64,000 nucleotides of DNA, taken from positions 3,224,001 through 3,288,000 of the forward strand of contig CP065006.1 in assembly GCA_016699695.1 (NCBI GenBank), given 5' to 3'. The DNA comes from Bacteroidota bacterium (GTDB taxonomy: Bacteria > Bacteroidota > Bacteroidia > Bacteroidales > UBA10428). The notes beneath the pieces were generated by a model. It saw only the letters and a list, made by a program, of their open reading frames with translations. It was not told where the DNA came from and did not search any database. Made by a program: the position numbers and the translations under genes. The stretch's first letter is position 1, and every line of letters starts with the position of its first letter. Below, piece by piece: positions 16,350 through 25,207 of the stretch.

Positions 16350-17297
16350 TTATTTCGATTTTAACAAAAAGTTATTCACGTTCTGGTTAATCCTTTTTTC
16401 GAGTTGCGACAAATCGGCCCGTTCAAATTCATCTCCTGTTATGTTTTCGTAGAGCTCGATGTAACGTTCGCTGACTTGTTCAACAAATTCTTGGTTCATC
16501 TCAGGTACTTTTTGTCCTTCTTTTCCTTGAAAACCATTGCTGATAAGCCATTCTCGCACAAATTCTTTGGAAAGCTGCTTCTGGGGCTCATTTTTCTTGA
16601 GGCGAATTTCATACCCCTCTTTGTAAAAATAACGAGATGAGTCGGGTGTATGAATTTCGTCAATCAGATAGATTTTGCCATCTTTTTTACCAAATTCATA
16701 TTTGGTGTCGACCAGAATCAGGCCCATTTGTGCGGCCATTTCTGTACCACGGGCAAAAAGTTTTTGGGTATAATCTTCCATGAGCAGGTAATCGGCTTCG
16801 CTTACAAGCCCGCTTGAAATAATATCTTCTTTCGAAATGTCTTCGTCATGCCCCTCTGATGCTTTGGTGGTGGGAGTTACAATGGGGTGAGGAAATTTCT
16901 GGTGCTCTTTCAAACCTTCGGGTAGGGGAACACCGCAAAGACTTCTTTTGCCCGCTTTGTATTCGCGCCAGGCATGCCCTGTCAGGTAACCTCTTATCAC
17001 CATCTCTACTTTATAAGGCTCTGCAAAATGACCGATGGTCACCATAGGGTCGGGGGTGGCTATTTTCCAGTTCGGAACAATATCTTGTGTGGCATCCAGA
17101 AATTTCGAGGCAATCTGGTTTAAAACCTGACCTTTGTAGGGTATTCCTTCTGGCAATACCACATCAAATGCCGAAATGCGGTCGGTTACTACCATCACCA
17201 AATACTGGTCGCGGATGTTGTAGACATCGCGTACTTTTCCGTGGTAAACACTTTTTTGACCCGGAAAACTGAAGTTAGTGTTGCTTAATGCCTGCAT
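16350..17297 (-). CDS. purC: Phosphoribosylaminoimidazole-succinocarboxamide (SAICAR) synthase
   Basis: A 315-residue SAICAR synthase, which joins aspartate to CAIR in purine synthesis using ATP. Characteristic segments are SVYHGKVRDVYNIRDQYLVM near the N-terminus, TDRISAFDVVLPEGIPYKGQ, IRGYLTGHAWREYKAG and LIDEIHTPDSSRYF. The length matches the longer form (about 300 residues) rather than the 237-residue E. coli type. It starts one base after the end of phoH, so the two share a transcript. Confidence 0.95.
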   Translation of the reverse strand: MQALSNTNFSFPGQKSVYHGKVRDVYNIRDQYLVMVVTDRISAFDVVLPEGIPYKGQVLNQIASKFLDATQDIVPNWKIATPDPMVTIGHFAEPYKVEMVIRGYLTGHAWREYKAGKRSLCGVPLPEGLKEHQKFPHPIVTPTTKASEGHDEDISKEDIISSGLVSEADYLLMEDYTQKLFARGTEMAAQMGLILVDTKYEFGKKDGKIYLIDEIHTPDSSRYFYKEGYEIRLKKNEPQKQLSKEFVREWLISNGFQGKEGQKVPEMNQEFVEQVSERYIELYENITGDEFERADLSQLEKRINQNVNNFLLKSK

Positions 17298-17298
17298 A

Positions 17299-18264
17299 TT
17301 AATTTGTATTTATGGATTGTTTATCGGATTTATCATAAGCTTCTATGATCTTCTTCACCAGTTTATGCCTTACTACATCGCGTACATCGAAATGGATAAT
17401 GGCAATATCCGTAAGGTCCTTTAAAATTTCAAGCGCTCTTATCAGTCCGGAAGCACTTTTGCGGGGAAGGTCAATTTGAGTGGTATCGCCGGTAACAATG
17501 AATTTGGCGTTTTTACCCATGCGCGTTAAAAACATTTTCATTTGGTTGAGAGTGGTATTCTGACCCTCATCGAGAATAACAAATGCATAATCAAGCGTTC
17601 GTCCGCGCATAAAGGCGAGAGGAGCTATTTCAATGGTGCCGTCTTCGATATAGCTTTGCAGTTTTTTTGCCGGAATCATGTCGCGCAGTGCATCGTAAAG
17701 GGGTTGAAGATAGGGGTCGAGCTTCTCTTTCAGGTCGCCGGGTAAAAAACCAAGGTTTTCTCCTGCTTCCACGGCAGGCCGTGTTAAGATAATGCGTTTT
17801 ACTTCTTTGTTGCGCAAAGCCCTCACTGCCAGAGCAATGGCGGTATATGTTTTTCCTGTACCGGCAGGCCCCAGGGCAAACAACAAATCGTTCGAATCGT
17901 ACTCCTTTACAAGTGCCAACTGATTAATGGTTTTGGCTTTTATTATCTTGCCATGGTTGCCATAAAGTAAAATTCCGTCTGGATTTGGGGTTTCTCCTGT
18001 CCAAAGGGGTTCATCGCCAGAAAATACCTGTTCGATGTCCGAAGCATTAATTTGGTTATAGCGGTGGAAATGGTTTATCAGTAGATCAATTTTCTTTTCA
18101 AAATTTCTGATCTCCGATTCTTCGCCAATAGTTATCATCTCATTACCGCGGGCAACAATCTTAATTTTCGGAAAATAGGAAACAATCTTATCGAGCAGAA
18201 CATTGTTGGTACCATAGAGATGAAGCGGGTCGATTCCCTCTAAATATATCGACTTTTCTATCAT
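17299..18264 (-). CDS. phoH: PhoH-like ATPase
   Basis: A 321-residue PhoH/YbeZ-type protein. The P-loop GPAGTGKTY is at residues 132-140 and the Walker B segment is FVILDEGQNTT; TGDTTQIDLPR follows. An N-terminal KH-like region precedes the ATPase core. The family is linked to RNA metabolism and ribosome maturation, often together with YbeY. Here it leads a two-gene unit with purC. Confidence 0.9.
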   Translation of the reverse strand: MIEKSIYLEGIDPLHLYGTNNVLLDKIVSYFPKIKIVARGNEMITIGEESEIRNFEKKIDLLINHFHRYNQINASDIEQVFSGDEPLWTGETPNPDGILLYGNHGKIIKAKTINQLALVKEYDSNDLLFALGPAGTGKTYTAIALAVRALRNKEVKRIILTRPAVEAGENLGFLPGDLKEKLDPYLQPLYDALRDMIPAKKLQSYIEDGTIEIAPLAFMRGRTLDYAFVILDEGQNTTLNQMKMFLTRMGKNAKFIVTGDTTQIDLPRKSASGLIRALEILKDLTDIAIIHFDVRDVVRHKLVKKIIEAYDKSDKQSINTN

Positions 18265-18285
18265 AAATTATTGGCCAAGAATACT

Positions 18286-18293
18286 TACATTTG
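18286..18293 (+). promoter_or_regulatory. -7 box (TACATTTG) for the SAM hydrolase-family gene
   Basis: A perfect TAnnTTTG match in the divergent gap between phoH and the gene at 18356, giving a leader of about 55 bases. The -33 element is not clear. Confidence 0.5.
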
Positions 18294-18355
18294 AAGCCTG
18301 CAAAGTAACTCAAATTTTCAAGAAATTCAATTAAAAACAAGTGTAGAGTAGTTTC

Positions 18356-19171
18356 ATGGCCCTAATAACTCTTACAACCGATTGGCGCAAAAGCGACTAT
18401 TACATAGGTGCTATAAAAGGAAAAATTCTCAGCCATGATGCATCAACGGTTGTTGTCGATATTAACCACTTGGTGGCTCCTTATAACATGATGCAGGCAG
18501 CTTTTATTCTTCGAAACTGCTTCCACTATTTTCCTTCGGGAACGGTGCACATTGTTGGAGTAAACCCTGTGCTTTCGCGGAAAAATTCTCTGCTTATACT
18601 CGAAAAAGAAGGACATTTTTTTTTGTCTTCCGATACTGGTTTTCCAGGCCTGATTTTTCCTGAGCAGAATGTGAAGGTTTATCGGTTGAACCTGTCAAAA
18701 ACGCCAGTGCATAGCCTGGAAAGTCTTGATTTTTTTGTGGAAACTGCATTTAGATTGATTACCGGCGAAGCACCCGCTGATTTTGCAGAAGAAACTTCGA
18801 AATATGTATTGCAATTGCCCTTAAAACCAGTAATCGACAATAATCTTATCAATGGCAATGTGGTCTACATCGATTCTTATTCAAATGCCATTACCAACAT
18901 TACACGCGAAACTTTTAACCGTGTTGGTAATGGAATGGATTTTAAAATTTATGTCCAAAGCAACCATTATGTTATCGATAAAATAAGTCATTCATATCAG
19001 GAAGTAGCCAGTGGTGAATTGCTTGCTTTGTTTAATTCTGCAGATGTTCTGGAAATTGCCATTTCCAATGCTCCTGCCGCTGAGCTGCTTAATCTTGACG
19101 TAAATTCAACTATTAGGGTTAAGTTTGCCCATGCCAATCAGTCGAATAAACTTTTATTAAGCGGAGAATAA
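18356..19171 (+). CDS. SAM hydroxide adenosyltransferase family protein (DUF62)
   Basis: A 271-residue protein of the family that includes fluorinase, chlorinase and the common SAM hydrolase that splits S-adenosylmethionine using hydroxide. The start ITLTTDWRKSDYYIGAIKGK holds the conserved Asp; GTVHIVGVNP, FFLSSDTGFPGLIF and VYIDSYSNAITNIT follow the family pattern. The housekeeping hydrolase role is far more likely than halogenation. mazG begins 7 bases after its stop, so both may form a small-molecule house-cleaning pair. Confidence 0.82.
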   Translation: MALITLTTDWRKSDYYIGAIKGKILSHDASTVVVDINHLVAPYNMMQAAFILRNCFHYFPSGTVHIVGVNPVLSRKNSLLILEKEGHFFLSSDTGFPGLIFPEQNVKVYRLNLSKTPVHSLESLDFFVETAFRLITGEAPADFAEETSKYVLQLPLKPVIDNNLINGNVVYIDSYSNAITNITRETFNRVGNGMDFKIYVQSNHYVIDKISHSYQEVASGELLALFNSADVLEIAISNAPAAELLNLDVNSTIRVKFAHANQSNKLLLSGE

Positions 19172-19177
19172 AACTTT

Positions 19178-19954
19178 ATGGAAGAAAAATTAGAATCGTT
19201 CAGAAAATTGCTCGAAATAATGGACGACCTGCGTGTCAAATGTCCATGGGATAGGGAGCAAACCATGGAGAGTATACGCAACCTTACCATAGAAGAAACT
19301 TATGAACTGGCCGATGCAATTTTGCAGGGTGATTATCAGCACATAAAAAAGGAGTTGGGCGATTTGCTTTTGCATATTGTGTTTTATTCGAAAATAGCCT
19401 CTGAAACGGATAAATTCGACATTAAAGATGTCATCGATTCATTGTGTCAGAAGCTAATCTTCAGGCATCCTCATGTGTTTGGCGATGTCGATGTGCAGAA
19501 CGACAGTCGCCGGGTGGTAGAAAATTGGGAAGAACTTAAACAAAAAGAAGGAAATAAATCTGTCCTGAGCGGAGTTCCGGGCAATCTTCCTGCTTTAATA
19601 AAAGCCAACCGTATTCAGGAAAAAGTACGCGCCGTTGGTTTCGATTGGGAAAAACGTGAGCAAATATGGGAAAAGGTTCACGAAGAATTGAACGAGCTGA
19701 TGGCTGAGATTAAGGTCAATAATCAGGAAAATATTGAAAAGGAATTTGGCGATTTACTTTTTTCGGTAGTAAACGCTGCCAGACTTTACAAAGTCGATCC
19801 CGAAACAGCTCTCGAACGCACCAACCTGAAGTTTATGGACCGCTTTAATTACCTCGAACAACATACCATTAAAAAGGGTCGTTCTTTAAAGAAAATGTCG
19901 CTTGACGAAATGAACCTTATTTGGGAAGATGCTAAAAAGTATGATAAGCAGTAG
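19178..19954 (+). CDS. mazG: Nucleoside triphosphate pyrophosphohydrolase MazG
   Basis: A 258-residue protein with two tandem MazG domains. The first has CPWDREQTMESIRNLTIEET and KKELGDLLLHIVFYSKIA with the metal-binding acidic residues; the second has EFGDLLFSVVNAARLYKVDP. It hydrolyses NTPs to NMPs and pyrophosphate and removes damaged or excess nucleotides. The size matches E. coli MazG (263 residues). It lies 7 bases after the SAM hydrolase-family gene. Confidence 0.93.
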   Translation: MEEKLESFRKLLEIMDDLRVKCPWDREQTMESIRNLTIEETYELADAILQGDYQHIKKELGDLLLHIVFYSKIASETDKFDIKDVIDSLCQKLIFRHPHVFGDVDVQNDSRRVVENWEELKQKEGNKSVLSGVPGNLPALIKANRIQEKVRAVGFDWEKREQIWEKVHEELNELMAEIKVNNQENIEKEFGDLLFSVVNAARLYKVDPETALERTNLKFMDRFNYLEQHTIKKGRSLKKMSLDEMNLIWEDAKKYDKQ

Positions 19955-20044
19955 TTTTCAAAGCTTGCAATGCCTTAAATAAAATGTTCAGTTGTTTTGT
20001 TACAAGAAAACGCCAATATAAAAATTCAGAAATATTCTAATTGA

Positions 20045-20560
20045 ATGAAAAAAAATCTTCTATCCATTGCATTCCTGGCTATTATGTTGTTTCCACTTCA
20101 AGCCCAGATAATTCAATCGAAACTCGATTTTGTCGCTGGCCTTAGTGCCCGCGAATACTTTCATGCAGGGTTTCGCTATCAATATTCCGATATAACTCAG
20201 CTGGGAATTTCGATAGGCAGCGACCTGGAGTTACGCACCGAAAAAATTACTACTTATAGCATCGATCACATGATCCATTTCGGCACATTGTCCATGTATA
20301 CCAACAGGCCAGCTTGGTATGCCCGCCAGGGATTTACGTATTCAGTCAACCTTGAAACTGTCGATAGAACCAGAAAATTTTCTTACCTGAATTTTTCACT
20401 CGGCCGCGAATTTGCAGTGAATACCTGGCTAGGTTTTAATGCCGATATGGGCATAATCTGGCAGGTAAAATCGTTAACAATAGAGAACCAGGCAGAAATT
20501 CACGACAATCTGAGGTACATTATGCCCCTTGCACGAGTACAGGCTTTTATATCTTTTTAA
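20045..20560 (+). CDS. Outer-membrane beta-barrel-like protein
   Basis: A 171-residue protein with a signal peptide (MKKNLLSIAFLAIMLFPLQAQ). The rest is alternating-pattern strands rich in aromatic residues with short turns (YFHAGFRYQYSDITQLGISI, FSYLNFSLGREFAV) and ends in Phe (VQAFISF), as outer-membrane barrels usually do. About eight strands would fit. The family is unknown. It precedes the DUF1573 gene by 63 bases on the same strand. Confidence 0.6.
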   Translation: MKKNLLSIAFLAIMLFPLQAQIIQSKLDFVAGLSAREYFHAGFRYQYSDITQLGISIGSDLELRTEKITTYSIDHMIHFGTLSMYTNRPAWYARQGFTYSVNLETVDRTRKFSYLNFSLGREFAVNTWLGFNADMGIIWQVKSLTIENQAEIHDNLRYIMPLARVQAFISF

Positions 20561-20623
20561 CTTTTTTTTAAATACTTGCAAACCATTATTGTAGTATTTT
20601 CGTTTTAGAATAAAAACTTGTAT

Positions 20624-20989
20624 ATGAAAAGTTTCGTTTTTATCAGCCTTGCTTCTATTATGCTACTTTCATTCAGTAGCCCGAATGCTTCGATTGAGTG
20701 GGGTTTTACAGAATACAATTTCGGTATGATTGATCGAAATAAGCCTGTTACTGTTGAATTTACCTTTAAAAATCCTGGAATGATTCCATTGGTAATTCTT
20801 GATGTCAAATCATCCTGTGGATGTACTGTTCCTGAATATCCCAAACAGCCTCTTGCGCCTGGTGCTGAAGGTAAAATTGTAGTAACCTACGATGCCAAGT
20901 TATCGGGATATTTCAGCAAAACAGTCACTGTGCAAACCAATACATCTGAGGGTATCACACAACTTTATATAAAGGGCGAAGTCAATTAA
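20624..20989 (+). CDS. DUF1573 family exported protein
   Basis: A 121-residue protein with a signal peptide and one Ig-like DUF1573 domain. WGFTEYNFGMIDRNKPVTVE, then FTFKNPGMIPLVILDV and SSCGCTVPEYPKQPLAPGAE (with the hallmark CGC) are diagnostic, and it ends VQTNTSEGITQLYIKGEV. The ATG at 20624 is preferred over a TTG at 20618. Function in Bacteroidota is undefined, though the Cys pair suggests a metal- or redox-linked role. A strong terminator follows. Confidence 0.85.
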   Translation: MKSFVFISLASIMLLSFSSPNASIEWGFTEYNFGMIDRNKPVTVEFTFKNPGMIPLVILDVKSSCGCTVPEYPKQPLAPGAEGKIVVTYDAKLSGYFSKTVTVQTNTSEGITQLYIKGEVN

Positions 20990-21006
20990 TTGCCTTGGTA
21001 TTCAAT

Positions 21007-21050
21007 AAAAAGACCGTTTCAAAAGTTACAACTTGAAACGGTCTTTTTTT
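21007..21050. terminator. Bidirectional terminator between DUF1573 and DUF5606 genes
   Basis: A perfect 16-bp inverted repeat (21007-21022 and 21033-21048) with a 10-base loop. A T-run follows on the plus strand and the A-run before it serves the convergent minus-strand gene. Confidence 0.88.
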
Positions 21051-21064
21051 TTTGTAAAATCATC

Positions 21065-21568
21065 TTATTTCTTTTTCGCAGGGGCCTTTTTGACTGCAGA
21101 AGGTTTTTTTGGTTTTTCCTTCTCTACAATCTCTGCAACTGGTTCTTCAGGAGTTTCATCTTTTGGGTTTTCTTCCGGTGTTTCATTCGGATCAAAAAGA
21201 TTCAATTCAATTAAAGTATTGTACCAGCTTATCACTTTCTTAATATCCGAAACATAAACCCTGTCGGCATCGTAATCGGGTATGACTTCTTCGAAGCGTT
21301 TTTTTAATTTATCGTTGGCTTGTTTAGCTTCGATGGTTTGTTTTCCTTCTTCTTTTTCGTAGAATTTTTTAAAAACTTCGCGCAAAGGCAGGTCTTCAGT
21401 TGTTGTATAAATGGCAATATCTTCAAGGGAACTTACCTTGGTTGCCGCACTCACAGCCATGCGCTTTTTTGTGATAAAACTCTCTACAATAATTCCATTT
21501 CTTCCTTGAGAAATGAATTGGTATAATCCGGGTTTACCAGAAATCGATAATATATCTTTTAACTTCAT
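21065..21568 (-). CDS. DUF5606 domain protein
   Basis: A 167-residue protein. The N-terminal domain (MKLKDILSISGKPGLYQFIS, FITKKRMAVSAATKVSSLED) is the Bacteroidota DUF5606 fold, followed by a helical region (DADRVYVSDIKKVISWYNTL) and an acidic then basic tail (KPSAVKKAPAKKK). The basic tail suggests nucleic-acid or ribosome contact, as inference. It lies 64 bases after nusB on the same strand. No function is known. Confidence 0.72.
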   Translation of the reverse strand: MKLKDILSISGKPGLYQFISQGRNGIIVESFITKKRMAVSAATKVSSLEDIAIYTTTEDLPLREVFKKFYEKEEGKQTIEAKQANDKLKKRFEEVIPDYDADRVYVSDIKKVISWYNTLIELNLFDPNETPEENPKDETPEEPVAEIVEKEKPKKPSAVKKAPAKKK

Positions 21569-21632
21569 AAAACGTTTATTTCAGTTTGCAAAATTACAAT
21601 TATGAATGAATGTAAAAAATGTTGTTTGCGTA

Positions 21633-22586
21633 TTATAGATCACCAATTAAGCCTCGTCCGGTTTTATGTATCTGATTGTTTTCTCTGAAATGCTGAATGA
21701 TTTTATCGAGTAAACCATTGATAAAGACATTGCTTCGGTTTGTGCTGTAATATTTCGATAATTCGATGTATTCGTTAAATGTTACTTTAACCGGAATACT
21801 TTCGAAATCGAGTACCTCAATAATGGCCATATTAATTAGAAGTATATCCATAAAAGCAATGCGTTCGAGTTCCCAGTTTTTTGAATAACTCTGGATAAGC
21901 CCCTCGTATTTCTCTTTTTTGAGAATTACTTTTCTGAAAAGGTTCTTTGTGAATTCCTCATCATCGGTACTTTTATAAAGAGGTAAAAGTGGCTGATCGG
22001 GGTCGCTCTGTTCTTTGAACTTTTTAATCGTTTTTAGAATGGCACTGATAATAAATTCAACTTCATCGTTCCAATAGATGCTCTGCTCTTCCAATTCGGC
22101 AAATAGTGGTTCGTACACAGAAATAATCTGGCTGTAAAGGGCAGTTATAAAATTTTTGTCGTTTTTATATGAATCTTCCTCTGAGCTCATATATTGCTGA
22201 TAGAGCTTGCTGGCCAGTATTTCGTCGAGTAAAGATTTGATCAGTTCGGGTTGGTTCACCCAGGAAACTTTCTTTAATTCGAGATACCTTAAAAGCTGAT
22301 TGTTGGTGCGTAAATCCTGTATAACCCGATTTTGAATAAATCTGAAATTAGGATTTAAGTCGGAAGGAGAGGGAAGTTTTTTCTTTTGGGCTAATTCCAA
22401 CCTTTTTTCGGCCAGTTTTGCAAGTTCAACAGGAAGTATAAGCAGGTAATGATACAAATCGTAAGCCTTGTTAATGCTGAAAAAAAGCTCTTTTTCAACC
22501 TGATTTATAGAGGCCGTGCCTGAATTTTTGTAAAAGGCATAAAGAGCCTGCATGACTTTGATCCGAAGTATTCTTCTGCTTATCAT
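21633..22586 (-). CDS. nusB: Transcription antitermination factor NusB (long Bacteroidota form)
   Basis: A 317-residue protein. The N-terminus (MISRRILRIKVMQALYAFYK) and the C-terminal NusB fold (ERIAFMDILLINMAIIEVLD, then VTFNEYIELSKYYSTNRSNV and FINGLLDKI) are clear. It is about twice the length of E. coli NusB (139 residues) because of a long helical insert, usual in this phylum. NusB binds boxA RNA with NusE (ribosomal S10) for rRNA antitermination. It is divergent from the DUF3276 gene. Confidence 0.88.
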   Translation of the reverse strand: MISRRILRIKVMQALYAFYKNSGTASINQVEKELFFSINKAYDLYHYLLILPVELAKLAEKRLELAQKKKLPSPSDLNPNFRFIQNRVIQDLRTNNQLLRYLELKKVSWVNQPELIKSLLDEILASKLYQQYMSSEEDSYKNDKNFITALYSQIISVYEPLFAELEEQSIYWNDEVEFIISAILKTIKKFKEQSDPDQPLLPLYKSTDDEEFTKNLFRKVILKKEKYEGLIQSYSKNWELERIAFMDILLINMAIIEVLDFESIPVKVTFNEYIELSKYYSTNRSNVFINGLLDKIIQHFRENNQIHKTGRGLIGDL

Positions 22587-22760
22587 CGTTTAAAAGAACC
22601 TGTTGTATAATTATTTGTGCCTGCAAAATAAACGTTTTTTTTTGTAAAAACATAATCTGCTTCAAGCCTTGATCTTTTTATTACGAAGTTGCAAGGATTA
22701 TTAAAGGTAAAATAAGGTTATATTAATACACAATCGATTAGGACTTCTAAAAATATTTTT

Positions 22761-22768
22761 TATTTTTG
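22761..22768 (+). promoter_or_regulatory. -7 box (TATTTTTG) for the DUF3276 gene
   Basis: A perfect TAnnTTTG match 30 bases before the ATG at 22799, with no clear -33 TTG. Confidence 0.5.
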
Positions 22769-22798
22769 ACTACCATCAACCTGATAATACATTGAATA

Positions 22799-23200
22799 AT
22801 GGCAGAAGACAAAGATTTTGTTTTACCAGAAAGCGACTCTGAGCGGGATGAAGTTTTCTCCAAATCGGTAAGGGCTGGAAAGCGTACTTACTTCTTCGAT
22901 GTGAAAGCAACCCGTAGAAATGAGTATTACATTACCGTTACTGAAAGCAAAAAACGTTTTCATGACGATGGAAGGTTCTATTTCGAAAAGCATAAGATCT
23001 TCCTTTACAAGGAAGATTTTGAAAAGTTTAAGGATGGTCTGGATGAAGTTTTGCAATTCATTCAAAATGCTGGCTACAATTCACTTTCTGAGCATGAAGC
23101 GATCAATGAACTTCAACCCGATGTTAATCAAGACTATTTAAACATTAATTTTGAAGATTTAGAACTGGAAGTTTCTGCCGAACAAAAAACAGCGGAATAA
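22799..23200 (+). CDS. PUR-alpha-like nucleic-acid-binding protein (DUF3276)
   Basis: A 133-residue protein. Its core (FSKSVRAGKRTYFFDVKATR, YYITVTESKKRF, KIFLYKEDFEKF) is one PUR repeat with the beta-beta-beta-beta-alpha pattern. DUF3276 proteins of Bacteroidota are related to BpuR of Borrelia, a DNA/RNA-binding regulator that dimerises to form a full PUR domain. The C-terminal tail is acidic. It is transcribed alone from its own promoter. Confidence 0.85.
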   Translation: MAEDKDFVLPESDSERDEVFSKSVRAGKRTYFFDVKATRRNEYYITVTESKKRFHDDGRFYFEKHKIFLYKEDFEKFKDGLDEVLQFIQNAGYNSLSEHEAINELQPDVNQDYLNINFEDLELEVSAEQKTAE

Positions 23201-23228
23201 TGTTTCTAACTTCTTCTTCAATGCCTGT

Positions 23229-23519
23229 TTAGTATTTTTCCATTTTATCTTCGATAAAAACATCCTTGTTTTTTGCTATTTGCATCTTTACATTGGCAAA
23301 AATACTTTCAGCACCCTCTTGCATGCATGTAATGTGCACTTGCTTAATCACTTCCATTATTTTGTCATACGGACCTTCCATGACTGTTTCAAACGGGCAT
23401 ACCTGGTATTTTAGTCCGGAGGCTTGGATGACTGCAATTGCCTTGTCAACAATTTCATAAGGATGAACTGAAGAAGAGGTTGGAAGAATTTGAAGAGAAA
23501 TGTTTACAAAGTGGTTCAT
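23229..23519 (-). CDS. Thiamine-binding family protein (DUF77/MTH1187-like)
   Basis: A 96-residue ferredoxin-like protein. VNISLQILPTSSSVHPYEIV, SGLKYQVCPFETVMEGPYDK and IKQVHITCMQEGAESIFANV match the MTH1187/YkoF-type family that binds thiamine or its pyrimidine moiety. No transporter or thi gene lies beside it. It lies 22 bases after the 242-residue unknown gene on the same strand and could share its transcript. Confidence 0.8.
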   Translation of the reverse strand: MNHFVNISLQILPTSSSVHPYEIVDKAIAVIQASGLKYQVCPFETVMEGPYDKIMEVIKQVHITCMQEGAESIFANVKMQIAKNKDVFIEDKMEKY

Positions 23520-23541
23520 ACCGAAAAAGATTTCGGCAAAA

Positions 23542-24270
23542 CTAATAAATGTTGTTAAGAATTAACATCTCTCTGATTTCTTTGTTGCTAAGTGCTTTTA
23601 CATTAGTAACAATAAAATCGTTGTAGAGAAAATTTCCAAGTTGGTTGCATTCGCAAATTATGGATTTAAACAACTGCTGAAGCGGGATATTAAGCGGGAT
23701 TAAGCAAAGGAGAGAGGCAAATTCCCCTTCAAAAACTGAATCTTCAAGTTCAGCATTGTATTGCGAGAGAGCATAATTCACTTCTTTATGAATAATCAAC
23801 TGTTGAATTGGATCAAGACTTTTACCATAAGGAGTAAAAAGCACAATGAAATAGCGAAGTTTAAGGCCTTTTCCTCCTAAAGCACTTGTTATTAATACTT
23901 TACTTTCGTTGAGTAAATCACTCTCTAGGTGTAAACGGCTTTGTTGCAAGGCCAGGCAAGCCCAGTGATACAGTTTAATATTGGGTTGTTTCGAATATTT
24001 TTCTATTGTTCTATAGGCCTCAATACTGCTAATCGAGGCTAACTCGATAAGTTTACGCTTTTTTTTGTCCAATGACATTTCGAGGTCAAAGAGATTGTCT
24101 TTGTCCCGCAGAATTTCTTCTTCCGATTTGAATTTGCTTATTTTCCTCGAACACTCGAAATATTCCATCTGAAGGTCTGAGTCGATGTTTTCTTCCAGAA
24201 TGCTGATGTCCATTTGATCCATTCCCAGGAAATCATGCAGGTGGTCATATATGTTTTCATGCGTGCTCAC
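23542..24270 (-). CDS. Helical protein of unknown function
   Basis: A 242-residue soluble protein without signal peptide. It is mainly helical, with an acidic start (HDFLGMDQMDISILEENIDS) and a segment SSIEAYRTIEKYSKQPNIKL that hints at an armadillo/TPR-like repeat. I do not recognise the family. It is divergent from the ECF sigma factor and upstream of the thiamine-binding family gene. Confidence 0.6.
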   Translation of the reverse strand: MSTHENIYDHLHDFLGMDQMDISILEENIDSDLQMEYFECSRKISKFKSEEEILRDKDNLFDLEMSLDKKKRKLIELASISSIEAYRTIEKYSKQPNIKLYHWACLALQQSRLHLESDLLNESKVLITSALGGKGLKLRYFIVLFTPYGKSLDPIQQLIIHKEVNYALSQYNAELEDSVFEGEFASLLCLIPLNIPLQQLFKSIICECNQLGNFLYNDFIVTNVKALSNKEIREMLILNNIY

Positions 24271-24621
24271 TGTACTTCCATAAAAATAATAAATTGATTT
24301 ACTTATAATTAAATATAGAAAAACTTTGTTTTTATGTCAAGGTGCTGAACAAAAAAAAGAGGATTATTTCACTATTTAACACTTTTTTAGTAAACCAATA
24401 GTATACAAGTAAGTGAAACCTGCATTCAGAAGGACTTTGAAGACTTTTTTAATATATAGAGGAATAGAGTTAGATGAGTTTTGCATAGAAGCATGAAACC
24501 CTATCGATAGATTAACGGATTAGAAAGCAAAAGGAGTTCTTAGAGTAAAATGCCTATATTTACAAAAACCTTTTTCCTTAACAACTGCCTTGCAAGTCAG
24601 ATGGCATCTCATTTATAACGA
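24271..24621. other. Intergenic region upstream of the sigma factor gene
   Basis: This 351-base divergent gap has no open frame of note. It is AT-rich. A near-consensus -7 box, TATATTTA at 24555-24562, lies about 65 bases before the sigma gene but lacks a -33 partner. No inverted repeat or RNA structure was obvious by eye. Confidence 0.4.
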
Positions 24622-24624
24622 TTG

Positions 24625-25194
24625 GTGGAAAGTAAAAAGCACGAACTGCTGCTGCGAGGGATAAAAAACCGCGATACACAAACTCTTAAGGCAGTGTACA
24701 AAGAGTTTTACCCTAAAGTTGCCGGTTTTATTGCCGGTAAAGGTGGGAGTGCAGACGATGCTAAAGATATCTTTCAGGAATCGCTCATGGTAATTTACAA
24801 ACTTAGCTTAACAGATCAATTTACCATTGAAACCGATTTTGGAAGTTACCTGATAGGCATAGCCAAACGAATATATTTCAAACAATTACGACAAAAAGAA
24901 ATTCATCATCGCTTTGTGGATGGATCGGAGAAAACTTTTTCTGAGGATCATCCGTCTGATGTGGAAATTGAGAATGAGATTGAGCAGCATTTAATGCGTA
25001 AGTACCTTTTAGAGTTGGGCGAAATTTGTCGAAAAATACTGCTTTGGTCAGCCAGTGGAGTAAATAATGATGAAATTGCTGAGAAATTAGGGTATAAGAG
25101 CGAAAAAATTGTGCGTACAAAAAAACACAAATGCAAGAGCAGTTTAATTTCCTTAATTAAAGCCGATCCTTATTTTAAGGGTAAAAAGAGTTAA
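24625..25194 (+). CDS. ECF-type RNA polymerase sigma factor
   Basis: A 189-residue sigma-70 family protein of the short ECF type. Region 2 is seen as LKAVYKEFYPKVAGFIAGKG then DAKDIFQESLMVIYK, and region 4 as SGVNNDEIAEKLGYKSEKIV followed by RTKKHKCKSSL. An in-frame stop at 24616-24618 rules out any upstream ATG, so translation starts at the GTG at 24625 or the TTG at 24622. It converges with the TPR-CHAT gene 13 bases downstream. With that gene and the putative anti-sigma TPR protein at 28813 it appears to form a signalling cassette; regulation by that protein is inferred. Confidence 0.8.
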   Translation: MESKKHELLLRGIKNRDTQTLKAVYKEFYPKVAGFIAGKGGSADDAKDIFQESLMVIYKLSLTDQFTIETDFGSYLIGIAKRIYFKQLRQKEIHHRFVDGSEKTFSEDHPSDVEIENEIEQHLMRKYLLELGEICRKILLWSASGVNNDEIAEKLGYKSEKIVRTKKHKCKSSLISLIKADPYFKGKKS

Positions 25195-25207
25195 TAGAGT
25201 CTTCTCT

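Noticed and set aside
18356..19171. Halogenase (fluorinase/chlorinase) reading
   Set aside because: The family includes halogenases, but the housekeeping SAM hydrolase is far more common and no halometabolite genes are nearby.
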